A stretch of 64,000 nucleotides of DNA from JAEZDC01 sp036676415 (GTDB taxonomy: Bacteria; Bacteroidota; Bacteroidia; Chitinophagales; Chitinophagaceae), in NCBI GenBank assembly GCA_036676415.1, contig JAKFCX010000019.1, forward strand, positions 1-64,000, read 5' to 3'. The stretch's first letter is position 1, and each line of letters opens with the position of its first letter. The position numbers and the translations under genes were made by a program. Positions 1 through 8,352 of this stretch are shown piece after piece. A model generated the notes under the pieces. That model ran no database searches. It was not told the DNA's origin and worked only from the letters and a program-made list of their open reading frames with translations.

Positions 1-1
1 C

Positions 2-466
2 TTCCGAGAAGTATTTGAACAAATGCTGCGGCAGACATCGGAGCGCCGCCAACCGCTTGGCGTCATGTTGCTCGATCTGGATTATTTCAAGAAGATCAAT
101 GACACCTACGGCCACCTGGTAGGCGACGATTGCCTGAGGTCGTTGTCAAAAACCATCACGATAGCGATGACTGGCTACAACGCCATCGTTGCTCGCTTCG
201 GCGGCGAGGAATTCGTTACGGTGATTCCAAATGTAACCGCCGAAAAACTGGTCTTGATCGCCGAAGAATTGCGATCAAGAATTGAAAAAGAAAACATCCA
301 CATTGGTTCACAGACCATCAATATCACCGCCAGTCTGGGCATATTTTCCATTGCGGAAAACAAACATATCAGCCCAGATCAAGCGCTTCATCAAGCCGAT
401 GAAGCGCTTTATATATCGAAAAATAACGGCCGCAACCGGACCACCGTTGCAAAAGAAGTCATGTAA
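2..466 (+). CDS. GGDEF diguanylate cyclase domain, 5' partial
   Basis: The reading frame is open from base 2, so this is the C-terminal part of a longer protein whose start lies outside the window. It contains the DLDYFKKINDTYGH substrate motif and an RFGGEEF active-site signature, so the domain should condense two GTP to cyclic di-GMP. The usual RxxD inhibitory site just before GGEEF is replaced (T and N at the key positions), so product inhibition at that site is not expected. Any sensory domain would be upstream and is not visible. The DNA is clearly richer in G and C than everything to its right, and it runs tail-to-tail (8-nt overlap) into a truncated maf gene. GGDEF proteins are uncommon in Bacteroidota. 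A foreign or mis-joined fragment is the likeliest reading. Confidence 0.85.
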   Translation, partial: FREVFEQMLRQTSERRQPLGVMLLDLDYFKKINDTYGHLVGDDCLRSLSKTITIAMTGYNAIVARFGGEEFVTVIPNVTAEKLVLIAEELRSRIEKENIHIGSQTINITASLGIFSIAENKHISPDQALHQADEALYISKNNGRNRTTVAKEVM

Positions 467-833
467 CTTCTGGTTTATTTACCAGTATCACCACTCCTGT
501 TATTACACGATGAACTTTTCCTGAGAGTTTTTGCAGCATTTCTACAGCTTCTTCCAGGTCACACGGCTTATTGATCACTTCATTATCCAGTACCACAATT
601 GTATCAGCTGCTACCACAGGTTCATTGGCATGTCTTCCGTGATATGCACTTTGTATATGATTTTTTGTGGCAATCGCTTTTTGTCGTGCCACGTAAATCG
701 GCACTTCTTCTACTGGCAATTCTGCCGGAAAAGATTCATCCGTATATTGGCTGATGATCTGGAATGGAACTTCGGCCCATTCTAACAATTGCTTTCTTCT
801 TGGTGATTGTGATGCCAGTACGATTGAATCCAT
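459..833 (-). pseudogene. maf: Maf-family nucleotide pyrophosphatase, C-terminally truncated
   Basis: The product is 124 residues, whereas Maf proteins are usually about 190. The N-terminal half is normal: LASQSPRRK near residues 6-14 and the VVAADTIVV strand. Maf hydrolyses non-canonical or modified nucleoside triphosphates (housecleaning; dTTP/UTP-type substrates). The reading breaks off just after the VITGVV strand with an unrelated tail, so the conserved DKAGAY-type segment and C-terminal helix are missing. The break coincides with the start of the G+C-rich GGDEF fragment, which points to a junction rather than a simple nonsense mutation. It lies 1 nt downstream of the UbiA gene in the same orientation and was presumably its operon partner. 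The call of truncated maf is firm; whether the truncation is biological is not. Confidence 0.8.
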
Positions 834-834
834 A

Positions 835-1794
835 CTATGCGTAAAATTTTAAAAAGATGATTGAAAGAATTCCTGTGAGCATCACCAGCTTTACCATTGA
901 ACTGAGTTTATGAAATTCCATTGCCGAGTGTGCTTTGAAAAGCTTTTTAAATATCCAACCCAACGGAAATAAGATAAACAGTATTGGATACAATATACTC
1001 AGCCACCACCACCAAACACTGTCACCGGTATAAAGAAAACGAATGATATAGATGATAAGAATCGCTATTGCCGACATCAAAACCACCAGCCATACAGCTG
1101 CATATGTTTTTGAAACATTCAATCCCCAAATGATCGGCATCGTTTTACATCCGTATTTCCTGTCTCCCTCTATGTCTTCCATATCTTTTATCACTTCCCT
1201 GATCAGAGAAATAATAAAAGCAAAACCGCCATATACAAAAGCCCATTTGATGATACGGCCGGCATCAAACATTTGATACGACCTTGAAAGCTGGTTAACC
1301 TCACACCAGGTAATTACAAAGATTGTCCATGCCGTTAATAGTGAAATAAGAATGTTACCGGAAAGCAGTTTTTTCTTTAATGAAATGGAGTAGACAAACA
1401 ATAAGAGCACACAAGCCAGGTTAGCAAGTCCAAGGAATTTCACATTCGTTTTCCAATCAATATATACTCCTATTAAAACACCAAAAATACTGAGTGTAAG
1501 ATGCCAGATGATCGTCCATCGTCGTTTAATCACTTTTTCAACAACAAGTTTATCGGGTTTGTTTATCCTGTCAATATTCAGGTCAAAATAATCGTTGATG
1601 ATATAGCCAGCTGCAGCAATTAAAACGGAAGAAAGTATCATCCACCAGATATACGGAGGATGCAGATTTGGAATTCTGCTGGCTTGTTCAAATTCAGGCT
1701 GTACAATACAATAAAAAAACAAGGCCTGTGTTAAAGCGATAAATACGAGGTTGGGCCATCGTATAAGTCTTGCAAAGCCATAGAAAAGTTTCAC
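835..1794 (-). CDS. UbiA-family prenyltransferase (geranylgeranylglycerol-phosphate geranylgeranyltransferase-like)
   Basis: A 319-residue integral membrane protein with about eight to nine hydrophobic helices. It carries the two UbiA aspartate motifs: NDYFDLNIDR at residues 67-76 and DMEDIEGD around residues 204-211. These bind Mg-pyrophosphate of the prenyl donor. In Bacteroidota this form is generally annotated as geranylgeranylglycerol-phosphate geranylgeranyltransferase-like; the real acceptor (quinone precursor, glycerol phosphate or other) cannot be read from sequence. The start is GTG, because an in-frame stop lies immediately before it and no ATG is near. It is followed after 1 nt by maf, so the two are probably cotranscribed. 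Confidence 0.85.
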   Translation of the reverse strand: MKLFYGFARLIRWPNLVFIALTQALFFYCIVQPEFEQASRIPNLHPPYIWWMILSSVLIAAAGYIINDYFDLNIDRINKPDKLVVEKVIKRRWTIIWHLTLSIFGVLIGVYIDWKTNVKFLGLANLACVLLLFVYSISLKKKLLSGNILISLLTAWTIFVITWCEVNQLSRSYQMFDAGRIIKWAFVYGGFAFIISLIREVIKDMEDIEGDRKYGCKTMPIIWGLNVSKTYAAVWLVVLMSAIAILIIYIIRFLYTGDSVWWWWLSILYPILFILFPLGWIFKKLFKAHSAMEFHKLSSMVKLVMLTGILSIIFLKFYA

Positions 1795-1832
1795 TCAACG
1801 AAAATAAGGTAGCAGATTAACAAACAGAAGAA

Positions 1833-2357
1833 TTACTTGGACGGCACCGAAGTATCATTATGCCAGTCTCCTCTCAATTTCATCACTTTTTCAATCACAT
1901 CTCTCACACAACCTTCACCACCTTTCACGGGTGAAATATAATGTGAAGCTGATTTTATCTCAGCGACAGCATCTGCAGGACAACAGGCAACTCCGGCAGA
2001 TTTCAGTAATTCAAGGTCAGGAATATCATCACCCATACATAAAATTTCATCTGGCTTCAGCGAATTGCTGGTGATGATCTTTTGTAAAAAACCAGCTTTG
2101 TCTTTCACTTCCATATACACTTCAGAAATGCCCAGCCGATTCAGTCTTTCTTTCACTTCATCAGATTTACTTCCCGAGATAATAATCACGGAATAGCCTT
2201 TTTTTACTGCCAATTGTAAGGCATAGCCATCTTTTATGTTCATTCTTCTTGCCCAGATTCCACCAGGCATTACTAATAAAGAGCCATCTGTCAACACACC
2301 GTCCATGTCGAACACAAAACAGCTAACATTCTTAAAAAGGCCTAAAACATTTTCCAT
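1833..2357 (-). CDS. HAD-family phosphatase, KdsC-like
   Basis: A 174-residue HAD phosphatase of the KdsC/C0 type with almost no cap domain. Motif I is FDMDGVLTDG near residues 15-25 (nucleophile D17, acid D19), motif II is the IIISGS strand, and motif III-IV is CMGDDIPDLELL. KdsC removes phosphate from 3-deoxy-D-manno-octulosonate 8-phosphate in lipopolysaccharide Kdo synthesis, which fits a Gram-negative host and the HldE-type gene elsewhere in the window. Related sugar phosphatases share the fold, so the substrate is inferred. It lies 6 nt downstream of iscX on the same strand. Confidence 0.85.
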   Translation of the reverse strand: MENVLGLFKNVSCFVFDMDGVLTDGSLLVMPGGIWARRMNIKDGYALQLAVKKGYSVIIISGSKSDEVKERLNRLGISEVYMEVKDKAGFLQKIITSNSLKPDEILCMGDDIPDLELLKSAGVACCPADAVAEIKSASHYISPVKGGEGCVRDVIEKVMKLRGDWHNDTSVPSK

Positions 2358-2363
2358 GGGTGG

Positions 2364-2603
2364 TTATTTCTGGTTGTCTCTCCACTCGTAAACCCAGGAG
2401 CTTTGGATCATTTCAAGATGGCCCTCATTGCTTTGCTCTTTTGTACCGGTAAACCCGGGAATTTCCAGCACCCATTGCAATAAATCAGTAAATCTTACCC
2501 TGTAAATTTTTCCTTCGTTAAACTCGTCACCAAAACGTTCATATAATTTCAGTGCTATATCCTCGTAATCGTTCCAGTGAATTGGTGGCTCAAAATGATT
2601 CAT
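2364..2603 (-). CDS. iscX: IscX-like Fe-S assembly adaptor
   Basis: A 79-residue acidic protein matching the IscX (YfhJ) family: an N-terminal DYEDIALKLYERFGDE helix, a VRFTDLLQWVLEIPGF core and a SNEGHLEMIQSSWVYEW C-terminal helix. IscX binds the cysteine desulfurase IscS and iron and modulates Fe-S cluster assembly. In proteobacteria it ends the isc operon after fdx; here a ferredoxin gene lies just upstream on the same strand, but the rest of isc is not in the window. It leads directly into the kdsC-like gene. Confidence 0.85.
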   Translation of the reverse strand: MNHFEPPIHWNDYEDIALKLYERFGDEFNEGKIYRVRFTDLLQWVLEIPGFTGTKEQSNEGHLEMIQSSWVYEWRDNQK

Positions 2604-2746
2604 GATATTTTTTATTTACTTAGCTGTAGTGCTGCTATTATGCTTTACTTGTGTCACACTCTTTTACAGTTAGATCGTTACTGAGCAAATCCAAAGTCAA
2701 AATCTAACTATCTCCTGCCTCTTGTCTACTTCCTCCAGCCTCAACC

Positions 2747-3082
2747 CTATTCTCCTAAAAACTGGCTTTGGTCTGGTAAGGTAACTTCAATTGTTCCTTC
2801 ACCATCTAACAGAACACTCTGGCAACCCAATCTCGAATTCAGCCTTGGATTTATAGCCCTGTCAATAAAATCTTCTTCTTTATCCGTGATCTCTTCAATG
2901 TGTTCCATGCCATTATCAATATACAAATGACAGGTAGTGCAGGCACAAACGCCTCCACAGTTGTGATGAAGGTCAATATTATTGTCAAGGCAAATCTCCA
3001 GCAACGAATCTCCTGCTGGAATATTTTCCAGTGTTACCGGTTCAAGTCCTTTCTGTTCAAATTTTATTTTTAAGGTGTACAT
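2747..3082 (-). CDS. fdx: 2Fe-2S ferredoxin, adrenodoxin/ISC type
   Basis: A 111-residue electron carrier with the adrenodoxin-type cluster ligands C42, C48, C51 and C87 (C-x5-C-x2-C plus a distant C) in a beta-grasp fold. It probably delivers electrons for Fe-S cluster assembly, as suggested by the neighbouring iscX. I chose the ATG at 3082. A longer frame exists only through a TTG at 3103, and the ATG is preceded by AGGAAAT and begins at the first family-conserved strand. A TAnnTTTG-like element lies just upstream. Confidence 0.88.
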   Translation of the reverse strand: MYTLKIKFEQKGLEPVTLENIPAGDSLLEICLDNNIDLHHNCGGVCACTTCHLYIDNGMEHIEEITDKEEDFIDRAINPRLNSRLGCQSVLLDGEGTIEVTLPDQSQFLGE

Positions 3083-3100
3083 AATTTCCTGTTTGGGCTG

Positions 3101-3108
3101 CAAAAGTA
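3101..3108 (-). promoter_or_regulatory. Bacteroidota-type -7 element before fdx
   Basis: On the minus strand this reads TACTTTTG followed by C, matching the TAnnTTTG consensus of the Bacteroidota primary sigma factor. It lies about 18 nt before the chosen fdx ATG. No convincing -33 TTG is correctly spaced, so the assignment is tentative. Confidence 0.35.
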
Positions 3109-3180
3109 TCTAAAACAGCAGCAAGAGCATCCTCAACGGAGAGAAATTCCGTTAATAGATACATTTCCAAAAAAAATGTT

Positions 3181-3322
3181 AACTAACTTTTGTTAGTTTC
3201 AATTAAAGTTTGCATCTTGCTGCTGCTGTAAAAAGCAAGGTCTTCGGACTATTCAAATTTGTGATCGGTTGCTTGCTCATAACAAATCCCCGTAAGGTTC
3301 GCCCAACGGGGATTAATTTTTA
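3181..3322 (+). ncRNA. Structured intergenic region, possible small RNA ending in a terminator-like hairpin
   Basis: This non-coding stretch between fdx and the next gene holds nested pairings. AACTAAC/GTTAGTT (3181-3198) forms a 7-bp hairpin. AAGCAAGGTC (3233-3242) pairs with GATC plus TTGCTT (3263-3274) with a 2-nt bulge. A perfect 9-bp stem AATCCCCGT/ACGGGGATT (3285-3293 and 3306-3314) is followed by ATTTTTA. On the plus strand this resembles a short RNA closed by an intrinsic terminator. The last hairpin could instead simply terminate the minus-strand operon ending at 3320. A 6S-like RNA is one possibility, but I cannot establish the family. Confidence 0.3.
3285..3314. terminator. Intrinsic terminator-like hairpin
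   Basis: A perfect 9-bp stem with a 12-nt loop sits immediately after the stop of the small membrane protein gene (minus strand). T-rich sequence follows it on the plus-strand side, and a weaker TTTGTT follows on the minus-strand side. It may act in either direction. Confidence 0.5.
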
Positions 3323-3559
3323 GGTGATTCGCCGGATTTTCGACAACCAATCTACTGTTCCATCTCTTCTCCAGATCCGGGTAGCCCAAATCACTCCAAC
3401 TAAAAATGCAAGTATTACTAAGGAGATTAAAATGATACAGCCACCGGCGTCAGGTAAAAAATAATAAAATATCCCTCCGATCAATCCACCAATGATGGTT
3501 GAGCCTATCACGATTTGAAACCAGCCAATCAGATCAAGTATGATTCTGGTGAGCTTCAT
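3320..3559 (-). CDS. Small two-helix membrane protein, unknown function
   Basis: A 79-residue protein with two hydrophobic segments (about residues 12-35 and 38-58) separated by a short PDAGG turn, ending in a basic tail with WRRDGTVDW. I do not recognise a family. Its ATG overlaps the stop of the upstream DUF2520 gene by 4 nt (ATGA), so translation is probably coupled. Coding status is supported by that overlap and by the terminator-like hairpin directly after its stop. Confidence 0.65.
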   Translation of the reverse strand: MKLTRIILDLIGWFQIVIGSTIIGGLIGGIFYYFLPDAGGCIILISLVILAFLVGVIWATRIWRRDGTVDWLSKIRRIT

Positions 3560-4314
3560 TTTGACTCTATTATCTTTTCTGTCAGTGATCTGTACATTTC
3601 ATGTAGTTCCGGATAGGCCTCCAGTAATCCCAAATGTTTATTGATCGTTTCCCTATCTCCTCTTACCGCAGGACCAGTAAAAACTTCAGATGGATGAAAC
3701 TCCTGTAACCTGGTAGCTGTTTCTTCTATCAATGGTTGAAGCAGCGAAAAATTAATACCCTCCTTCTCACAAAAAGCAGCGCTTTGCAGGTACATATAAT
3801 TGGTAAAGTTGCAACTGAACACAGCAGCTACATGCATTTTCATTCTTGTCTGGTCATCTGCTCTTACAACAGTTGACGATAAACCTGAAGCAATGTTTTC
3901 AATTTCTACAGTAGTTTCTTCTTTATTGCCATCTATTAGCAACGGGATAGGTGTATGAATGTTCATCTCCTTCCTAAGACTCTGCAATGGATACAACACA
4001 CCATAACTCCTGCTCACCTCCTTCAACACATGTTTGGATAATGATGCAGTGGTATGTACTACCAGGTGATCATTAATGTCTAGTTGAGCTACAATCTCAG
4101 CAACAGCTTTATCGGATACGGCTATTAAATACAGGTCAGCATTTTTTGTGAGAGAAGACAGATCAGCAACCGGTTTTGCTTTCAACTCTTCAGCCAATGC
4201 TTCCGCTTTTAAAATATTTCTCCCGTAAACCTGTACAACATTATGTCCCCTACTTTGAAATAACCTGCCAAAAACCGTGGCGGCATTACCTGTTCCAATG
4301 ATCACTACCTGCAT
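3556..4314 (-). CDS. Rossmann-fold / DUF2520 domain protein
   Basis: A 252-residue protein with an N-terminal NAD(P)-binding Rossmann domain (VVIIGTGNAATVFG, residues 3-16) and a helical C-terminal DUF2520 domain like that of 6-phosphogluconate or ketopantoate reductase-type enzymes. It is presumably an oxidoreductase; no substrate is known for this family. Only 15 nt separate its start from the divergent alpha/beta hydrolase, so any promoter for one must lie within the coding region of the other or the two share a very compact control region. Confidence 0.85.
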   Translation of the reverse strand: MQVVIIGTGNAATVFGRLFQSRGHNVVQVYGRNILKAEALAEELKAKPVADLSSLTKNADLYLIAVSDKAVAEIVAQLDINDHLVVHTTASLSKHVLKEVSRSYGVLYPLQSLRKEMNIHTPIPLLIDGNKEETTVEIENIASGLSSTVVRADDQTRMKMHVAAVFSCNFTNYMYLQSAAFCEKEGINFSLLQPLIEETATRLQEFHPSEVFTGPAVRGDRETINKHLGLLEAYPELHEMYRSLTEKIIESK

Positions 4315-4329
4315 ATCTTTGATTGAATT

Positions 4330-5229
4330 ATGAAGTTGAAGTTAGCGCAAAGAATTGCAATAGGATACTACCAAGCAAAATTCAAAACCCTATCTATTAT
4401 CTCTTCACGTAGAGCGGCAAAATCAGTTTTTAAACTATTCTGCACACCATATAGTGGAAAGCCAAAACGAAAAATTCCCGCCATCTTTCATAAGGCTGAG
4501 AAACTTTCATTCACCATAGAAAATGTGCAGGTAAGAGGTTGGAAATGGAAGCCAGAGATATCTAATGGTAAAAAGATACTGATCGTTCATGGATTTGATA
4601 GCTGCAGTTACAGGTTTGACCGATACATCGTTCCCCTGAACCGTGAAGGATTTGAAGTGTTTGCTTTTGATGCATCTGGTCACGGTTTAAGTGGAGGTAA
4701 AACCATCAACGTATTGATTTATAGCCAGCTTATTTTAAAAGCGGATGAATTATATGGCAGCTTTTACGGTATCATGGCTCATTCCTTAGGTGGTTTGGCA
4801 ACAGCACTTGCTTTTGAACAATTGCCTAATCAGGATGAAAGAAAACTTGTACTGCTGGCTCCTACTACAGAAACCACTACAGCGATCAATAATTTTTTCA
4901 GGTTTGTTCCTGTTTCTCCAAAAGTGCAGACAGCGTTTCGGGAACTTTTAGAAGAAGTTGGACAAAAAGCAGTGAGCCATTTTTCGGTGAGCCGAACGAT
5001 CCACAATATAAAAGCCCAAGTTCTTTGGGTGCACGATGAAGAAGACATGATTTGCCCATTTTGTGATATACAGCCTGTTCAGGAATTAGCATTGCCTCAT
5101 GTTGAATTCTTCATTACCAAAGGTTTAGGTCATAGTGGTATATACCGTCAGAATAATGTGTTTAAAAAGATCATTGATTTTTTTGGAGAAAGGAACGCTG
5201 ATGACGCAGATGAATATGATTTACGCTGA
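4330..5229 (+). CDS. Alpha/beta hydrolase
   Basis: A 299-residue serine hydrolase. The IVHGFDS oxyanion loop, the nucleophile elbow AHSLGG and a late VHDEEDMICP acid loop with a GLGHSG histidine give a complete Ser-Asp-His triad. The N-terminal 60 residues are basic and precede the catalytic core. There is no clear signal peptide. The substrate cannot be predicted. It starts 15 nt from the divergent DUF2520 gene. Confidence 0.85.
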   Translation: MKLKLAQRIAIGYYQAKFKTLSIISSRRAAKSVFKLFCTPYSGKPKRKIPAIFHKAEKLSFTIENVQVRGWKWKPEISNGKKILIVHGFDSCSYRFDRYIVPLNREGFEVFAFDASGHGLSGGKTINVLIYSQLILKADELYGSFYGIMAHSLGGLATALAFEQLPNQDERKLVLLAPTTETTTAINNFFRFVPVSPKVQTAFRELLEEVGQKAVSHFSVSRTIHNIKAQVLWVHDEEDMICPFCDIQPVQELALPHVEFFITKGLGHSGIYRQNNVFKKIIDFFGERNADDADEYDLR

Positions 5230-5259
5230 TTTCTGGCTTGATCAATATTGGTTCTGAAA

Positions 5260-5279
5260 GTACAAGTGAGTGACACAAC
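5260..5279 (-). repeat. Dispersed 20-bp motif, copy 1
   Basis: On the minus strand this reads GTTGTGTCACTCACTTGTAC, identical to three other intergenic sites in the window (10608, 39775, 45442). It lies between the hydrolase stop and the arginase-family start. The flank beyond the motif continues as TTTCAGAAC, similar to the other copies (TTC-n-GAA). Confidence 0.85.
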
Positions 5280-5373
5280 AAACGATGCACAGAATTGCTA
5301 AAGCCGGTATAATAATCAAAAACCCGATTGCCAGTTCTGCCTTTCGCTTAACTTGCACCCCTTTAGAAATTTT

Positions 5374-6423
5374 ATGACTACCGATCTATCGAATTTTGAT
5401 CCCAATTCAGTTGGAAATCCCAATAACAACATCTTCGGTTTGCCTTTTAATGAAGATGAGGCAAGGCTTGTTATTCTTCCTGTTCCCTGGGAAGTAACTG
5501 TGAGTTATGGTGCAGGTACAGCCAGAGCTGCAGACCAGGTATTCAAAGCCAGTTTGCAGGTGGATCTTTTTGACCCTGATATGATCGATGGATGGAAGCA
5601 GGGTTTTTACATGAGAAATGTAGACAAGAAAGTTTTGCTGAAAAGTGATTACCTGAGAAAGGAAGCTGAGCTGTACATTGATTATATTTCGAAAGGAGAT
5701 GAAGTAGAACTAAATAAGTTCATGTGCAAAAGCCTGAAAGATATTAATGAAGGCAGCAAGTTCATGAATGAATGGGTGTACCAGCAAACAAAAGAACTTT
5801 TAGAGAAAGGTAAACTGGTTGCATTGCTTGGTGGAGATCACAGTACACCTCTTGGATTTTTCAGAGCACAGGCTGAGAAGCATGGTGAATTTGGAATATT
5901 ACAGATAGATGCACATCATGATTTCAGGGAAGGTTATGAAGGATTCAAATATTCCCATGCATCCATCATGTACAATGCATTGAATGAGATTCCTGAGTTG
6001 AAGCAACTGGTACAGGTTGGAATCAGAGATTTTTCTGAAGGCGAATTCCAGTTTGCAAAAGAGAATAGCGAAAGAGTTACTTCTTTCTACGATCAGGATA
6101 TTAAGGAAAGAATGTATGAAGGTGAAAGCTGGAAGAATATTGTTGACGAGATCATTGGTAAACTACCAGAGAAAGTTCACATCAGTTTTGATATTGATGG
6201 ATTGGATCCAAAACTTTGTCCAGGTACCGGAACACCGGTTGCCGGTGGTTTTGAAACTGAGCAGGTAATGTATCTCTTTAAAAAACTGGCAGCATCCGGT
6301 AAACAATTAATAGGATTTGACCTTGTTGAAATTGGATTAGGCGATACAGACTGGAATGCCAACGTCGGTGCAAGATTATTGTTCAGGATGTGTAACTTGT
6401 TGGTGAAAGCGAACAAACAATGA
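5374..6423 (+). CDS. Arginase/agmatinase-family ureohydrolase
   Basis: A 349-residue ureohydrolase with a binuclear Mn site: GGDHS (residues 153-157, H156), DAHHDF (179-184, D179, H181, D183) and SFDIDGLDP (D273, D275). Family members hydrolyse arginine, agmatine, formiminoglutamate or related guanidino compounds. An unusually long insert (about 60-140) precedes the core, as in the agmatinase-family proteins of Bacteroidota, and the exact substrate is not clear. The ATG at 5374 is preferred over an in-frame TTG 21 nt upstream. The stop overlaps the start of the next gene (ATGA). Confidence 0.87.
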   Translation: MTTDLSNFDPNSVGNPNNNIFGLPFNEDEARLVILPVPWEVTVSYGAGTARAADQVFKASLQVDLFDPDMIDGWKQGFYMRNVDKKVLLKSDYLRKEAELYIDYISKGDEVELNKFMCKSLKDINEGSKFMNEWVYQQTKELLEKGKLVALLGGDHSTPLGFFRAQAEKHGEFGILQIDAHHDFREGYEGFKYSHASIMYNALNEIPELKQLVQVGIRDFSEGEFQFAKENSERVTSFYDQDIKERMYEGESWKNIVDEIIGKLPEKVHISFDIDGLDPKLCPGTGTPVAGGFETEQVMYLFKKLAASGKQLIGFDLVEIGLGDTDWNANVGARLLFRMCNLLVKANKQ

Positions 6424-6986
6424 ACAGGCCAGCGTATTCAATAATTATTGCCAATGAAAGGTATAAGACCACGAAACTGGTAAAATTCTTTTTTATCCTG
6501 TTGAATGCATTTGCTATTATTTATGTTTCGCTTGCAACAGATCAGCCGAAGAGAATGATCTGGGCGATATTAGCAATAATTGTAGTGATAGGCTCAATGT
6601 TTTCAAAGAACAATATTATTAATAAACTCTTTGCACGGTCATCCATTGCAGCATATATCTGGCTGGCTATTGGATGGATGGCCATGGAAAACTACTGGAT
6701 GTTATTGGCTGTGATTGTTTTTGCTGCCATCAATTCTATGCTGAAAGAACGCTACGAGATCAAATTCTTTGAAAACCTTATCACCATCAATACTTTCCCG
6801 GTAAAAGAAATTAAATGGTTTGAATTGAATAATGTTATGCTGAAAGATGGCATAATCACTATTGATTTTCGTAATGACAAACTAATACAATCGGACATTA
6901 GCGCTGAGGAATCTGACACTGACAATGAAGAGCAGTTCAACAATTATTGCCAACAACAATTAAAGACCCATAGCCTCGCCTTTTGA
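6420..6986 (+). CDS. Membrane protein of unknown function, coupled to the arginase-family gene
   Basis: A 188-residue protein with about four hydrophobic helices (roughly 22-40, 47-62, 72-88, 92-106) and a soluble C-terminal part rich in beta strand and acid residues, reminiscent of a membrane-anchored PH-like domain. The family is not recognised. It overlaps the upstream stop by 4 nt, so it is likely cotranslated. Confidence 0.7.
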   Translation: MNRPAYSIIIANERYKTTKLVKFFFILLNAFAIIYVSLATDQPKRMIWAILAIIVVIGSMFSKNNIINKLFARSSIAAYIWLAIGWMAMENYWMLLAVIVFAAINSMLKERYEIKFFENLITINTFPVKEIKWFELNNVMLKDGIITIDFRNDKLIQSDISAEESDTDNEEQFNNYCQQQLKTHSLAF

Positions 6987-7044
6987 TTTTTTACTTTTTA
7001 CCCGCCAGAATGACTTTGTCGGGCTGGCTTTTGAATAAATTATA

Positions 7045-8346
7045 ATGACTTTATCACACTCACCATATCTTCTTTATTCCGATGGACAGGGAAACATCTT
7101 TGAAGATGACACTTTATATGCTGTTGGGCGTTCAGGCTGGGATGCTTTTCCGATTGAAGAAGATAACTGGATGAAACTTCCTGAAGGTGGAAACCTATAT
7201 GAATTACCTGGCAGAAGAGGAATCGGCATTGATGTAAAGACCGGCGAAATGCGTTTGTGCGAAAAGGGTTGGGCTGTTGCTGCTTTTATTCCTCCGGCTC
7301 ATACCGGACTTTTTATGGCAGCATACGAAACATTGGCTGATGCTCCTACCCTTCCACTTTTTTGTTACACAGCTGCAGGATGGCATGATGGGGAATTCTA
7401 TGTTACCGCAGTTAGAATAGAACAAGACATCAGGCAGGAATGTGCCGGATACGATAATGATAAAATTCAGCATGGCGTTGAAAGATTATTACAATCTTAT
7501 TCGCACAACAGGTTAGTGAAACACCTTGCAGAAAATTGTTGTCTAACATATACTTGTCCTGCTGCAAGAAATTTCTTTTTAGAAAGATGGGAATGTCCTG
7601 TTCCAACATCTCCTGCATGTAATGCCAATTGTATCGGCTGTATTTCTTTTCAACCGGAAGATGAAACAATCGTTTCTACACAAGATCGTTTGAATTTCAA
7701 ACCTACCGTTGAAGAGATCGTTGAGTTTACTGTTCCTCATTTGATGAATGCTCCTTATCCATTGATCAGTTTTGGCCAAGGATGTGAAGGTGAACCTTTG
7801 CTGATGTGGGATGTGATTGCTGAATCAATTAAGGAGATAAGAAAGCATACAAAGAGAGGCAGCATCAACATCAATACGAATGGATCTAATCCAAGATCGG
7901 TAAAAGCTTTATGCGAAGCCGGATTGGATAGCATGAGAGTGAGTACCAATTCAGCAAGAAAACATATTTACACACCTTATTATCGTCCGAATAATTACCA
8001 GTTTGAAGACATCATTGAAAGCCTGAAGGTGGTGAGAAGTTTTGGTGGCTGGACGAGTATCAATTATTTTGTTTTCCCCGGTATGACGGATAGTATTGAG
8101 GAATATGAAGCCTTAAGAAAGCTGATCATCGATACCGATCTTTGTATGATACAATGGCGGAATTTTAATATTGATCCTGACTGGTATCTCGGACAGATCG
8201 GTGTAACTGATACAGGTGAATGTATGGGTGTAAAACAGATGCAGGAACTGATCAGGGAAGAATTTCCAAACCTGAAATTTGGTTATTTTAATCCACCGAT
8301 AGAAAGGATCAAAGGAAATTACGAAACTGATTTCGCTCATTACTAA
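7045..8346 (+). CDS. Radical SAM protein
   Basis: A 433-residue radical SAM enzyme. The cluster motif CNANCIGC (C192, C196, C199) sits unusually far from the N-terminus, preceded by a 190-residue region of unknown role that includes a CCLTYTC cluster of cysteines near 165-171. A TIM-barrel follows with INTNGSNP and a FVFPGMTDS strand. No clear twitch or SPASM cysteine cluster is present. The substrate is unknown. It is followed after 6 nt by the EamA gene. Confidence 0.85.
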   Translation: MTLSHSPYLLYSDGQGNIFEDDTLYAVGRSGWDAFPIEEDNWMKLPEGGNLYELPGRRGIGIDVKTGEMRLCEKGWAVAAFIPPAHTGLFMAAYETLADAPTLPLFCYTAAGWHDGEFYVTAVRIEQDIRQECAGYDNDKIQHGVERLLQSYSHNRLVKHLAENCCLTYTCPAARNFFLERWECPVPTSPACNANCIGCISFQPEDETIVSTQDRLNFKPTVEEIVEFTVPHLMNAPYPLISFGQGCEGEPLLMWDVIAESIKEIRKHTKRGSININTNGSNPRSVKALCEAGLDSMRVSTNSARKHIYTPYYRPNNYQFEDIIESLKVVRSFGGWTSINYFVFPGMTDSIEEYEALRKLIIDTDLCMIQWRNFNIDPDWYLGQIGVTDTGECMGVKQMQELIREEFPNLKFGYFNPPIERIKGNYETDFAHY

Positions 8347-8352
8347 TTCAAA

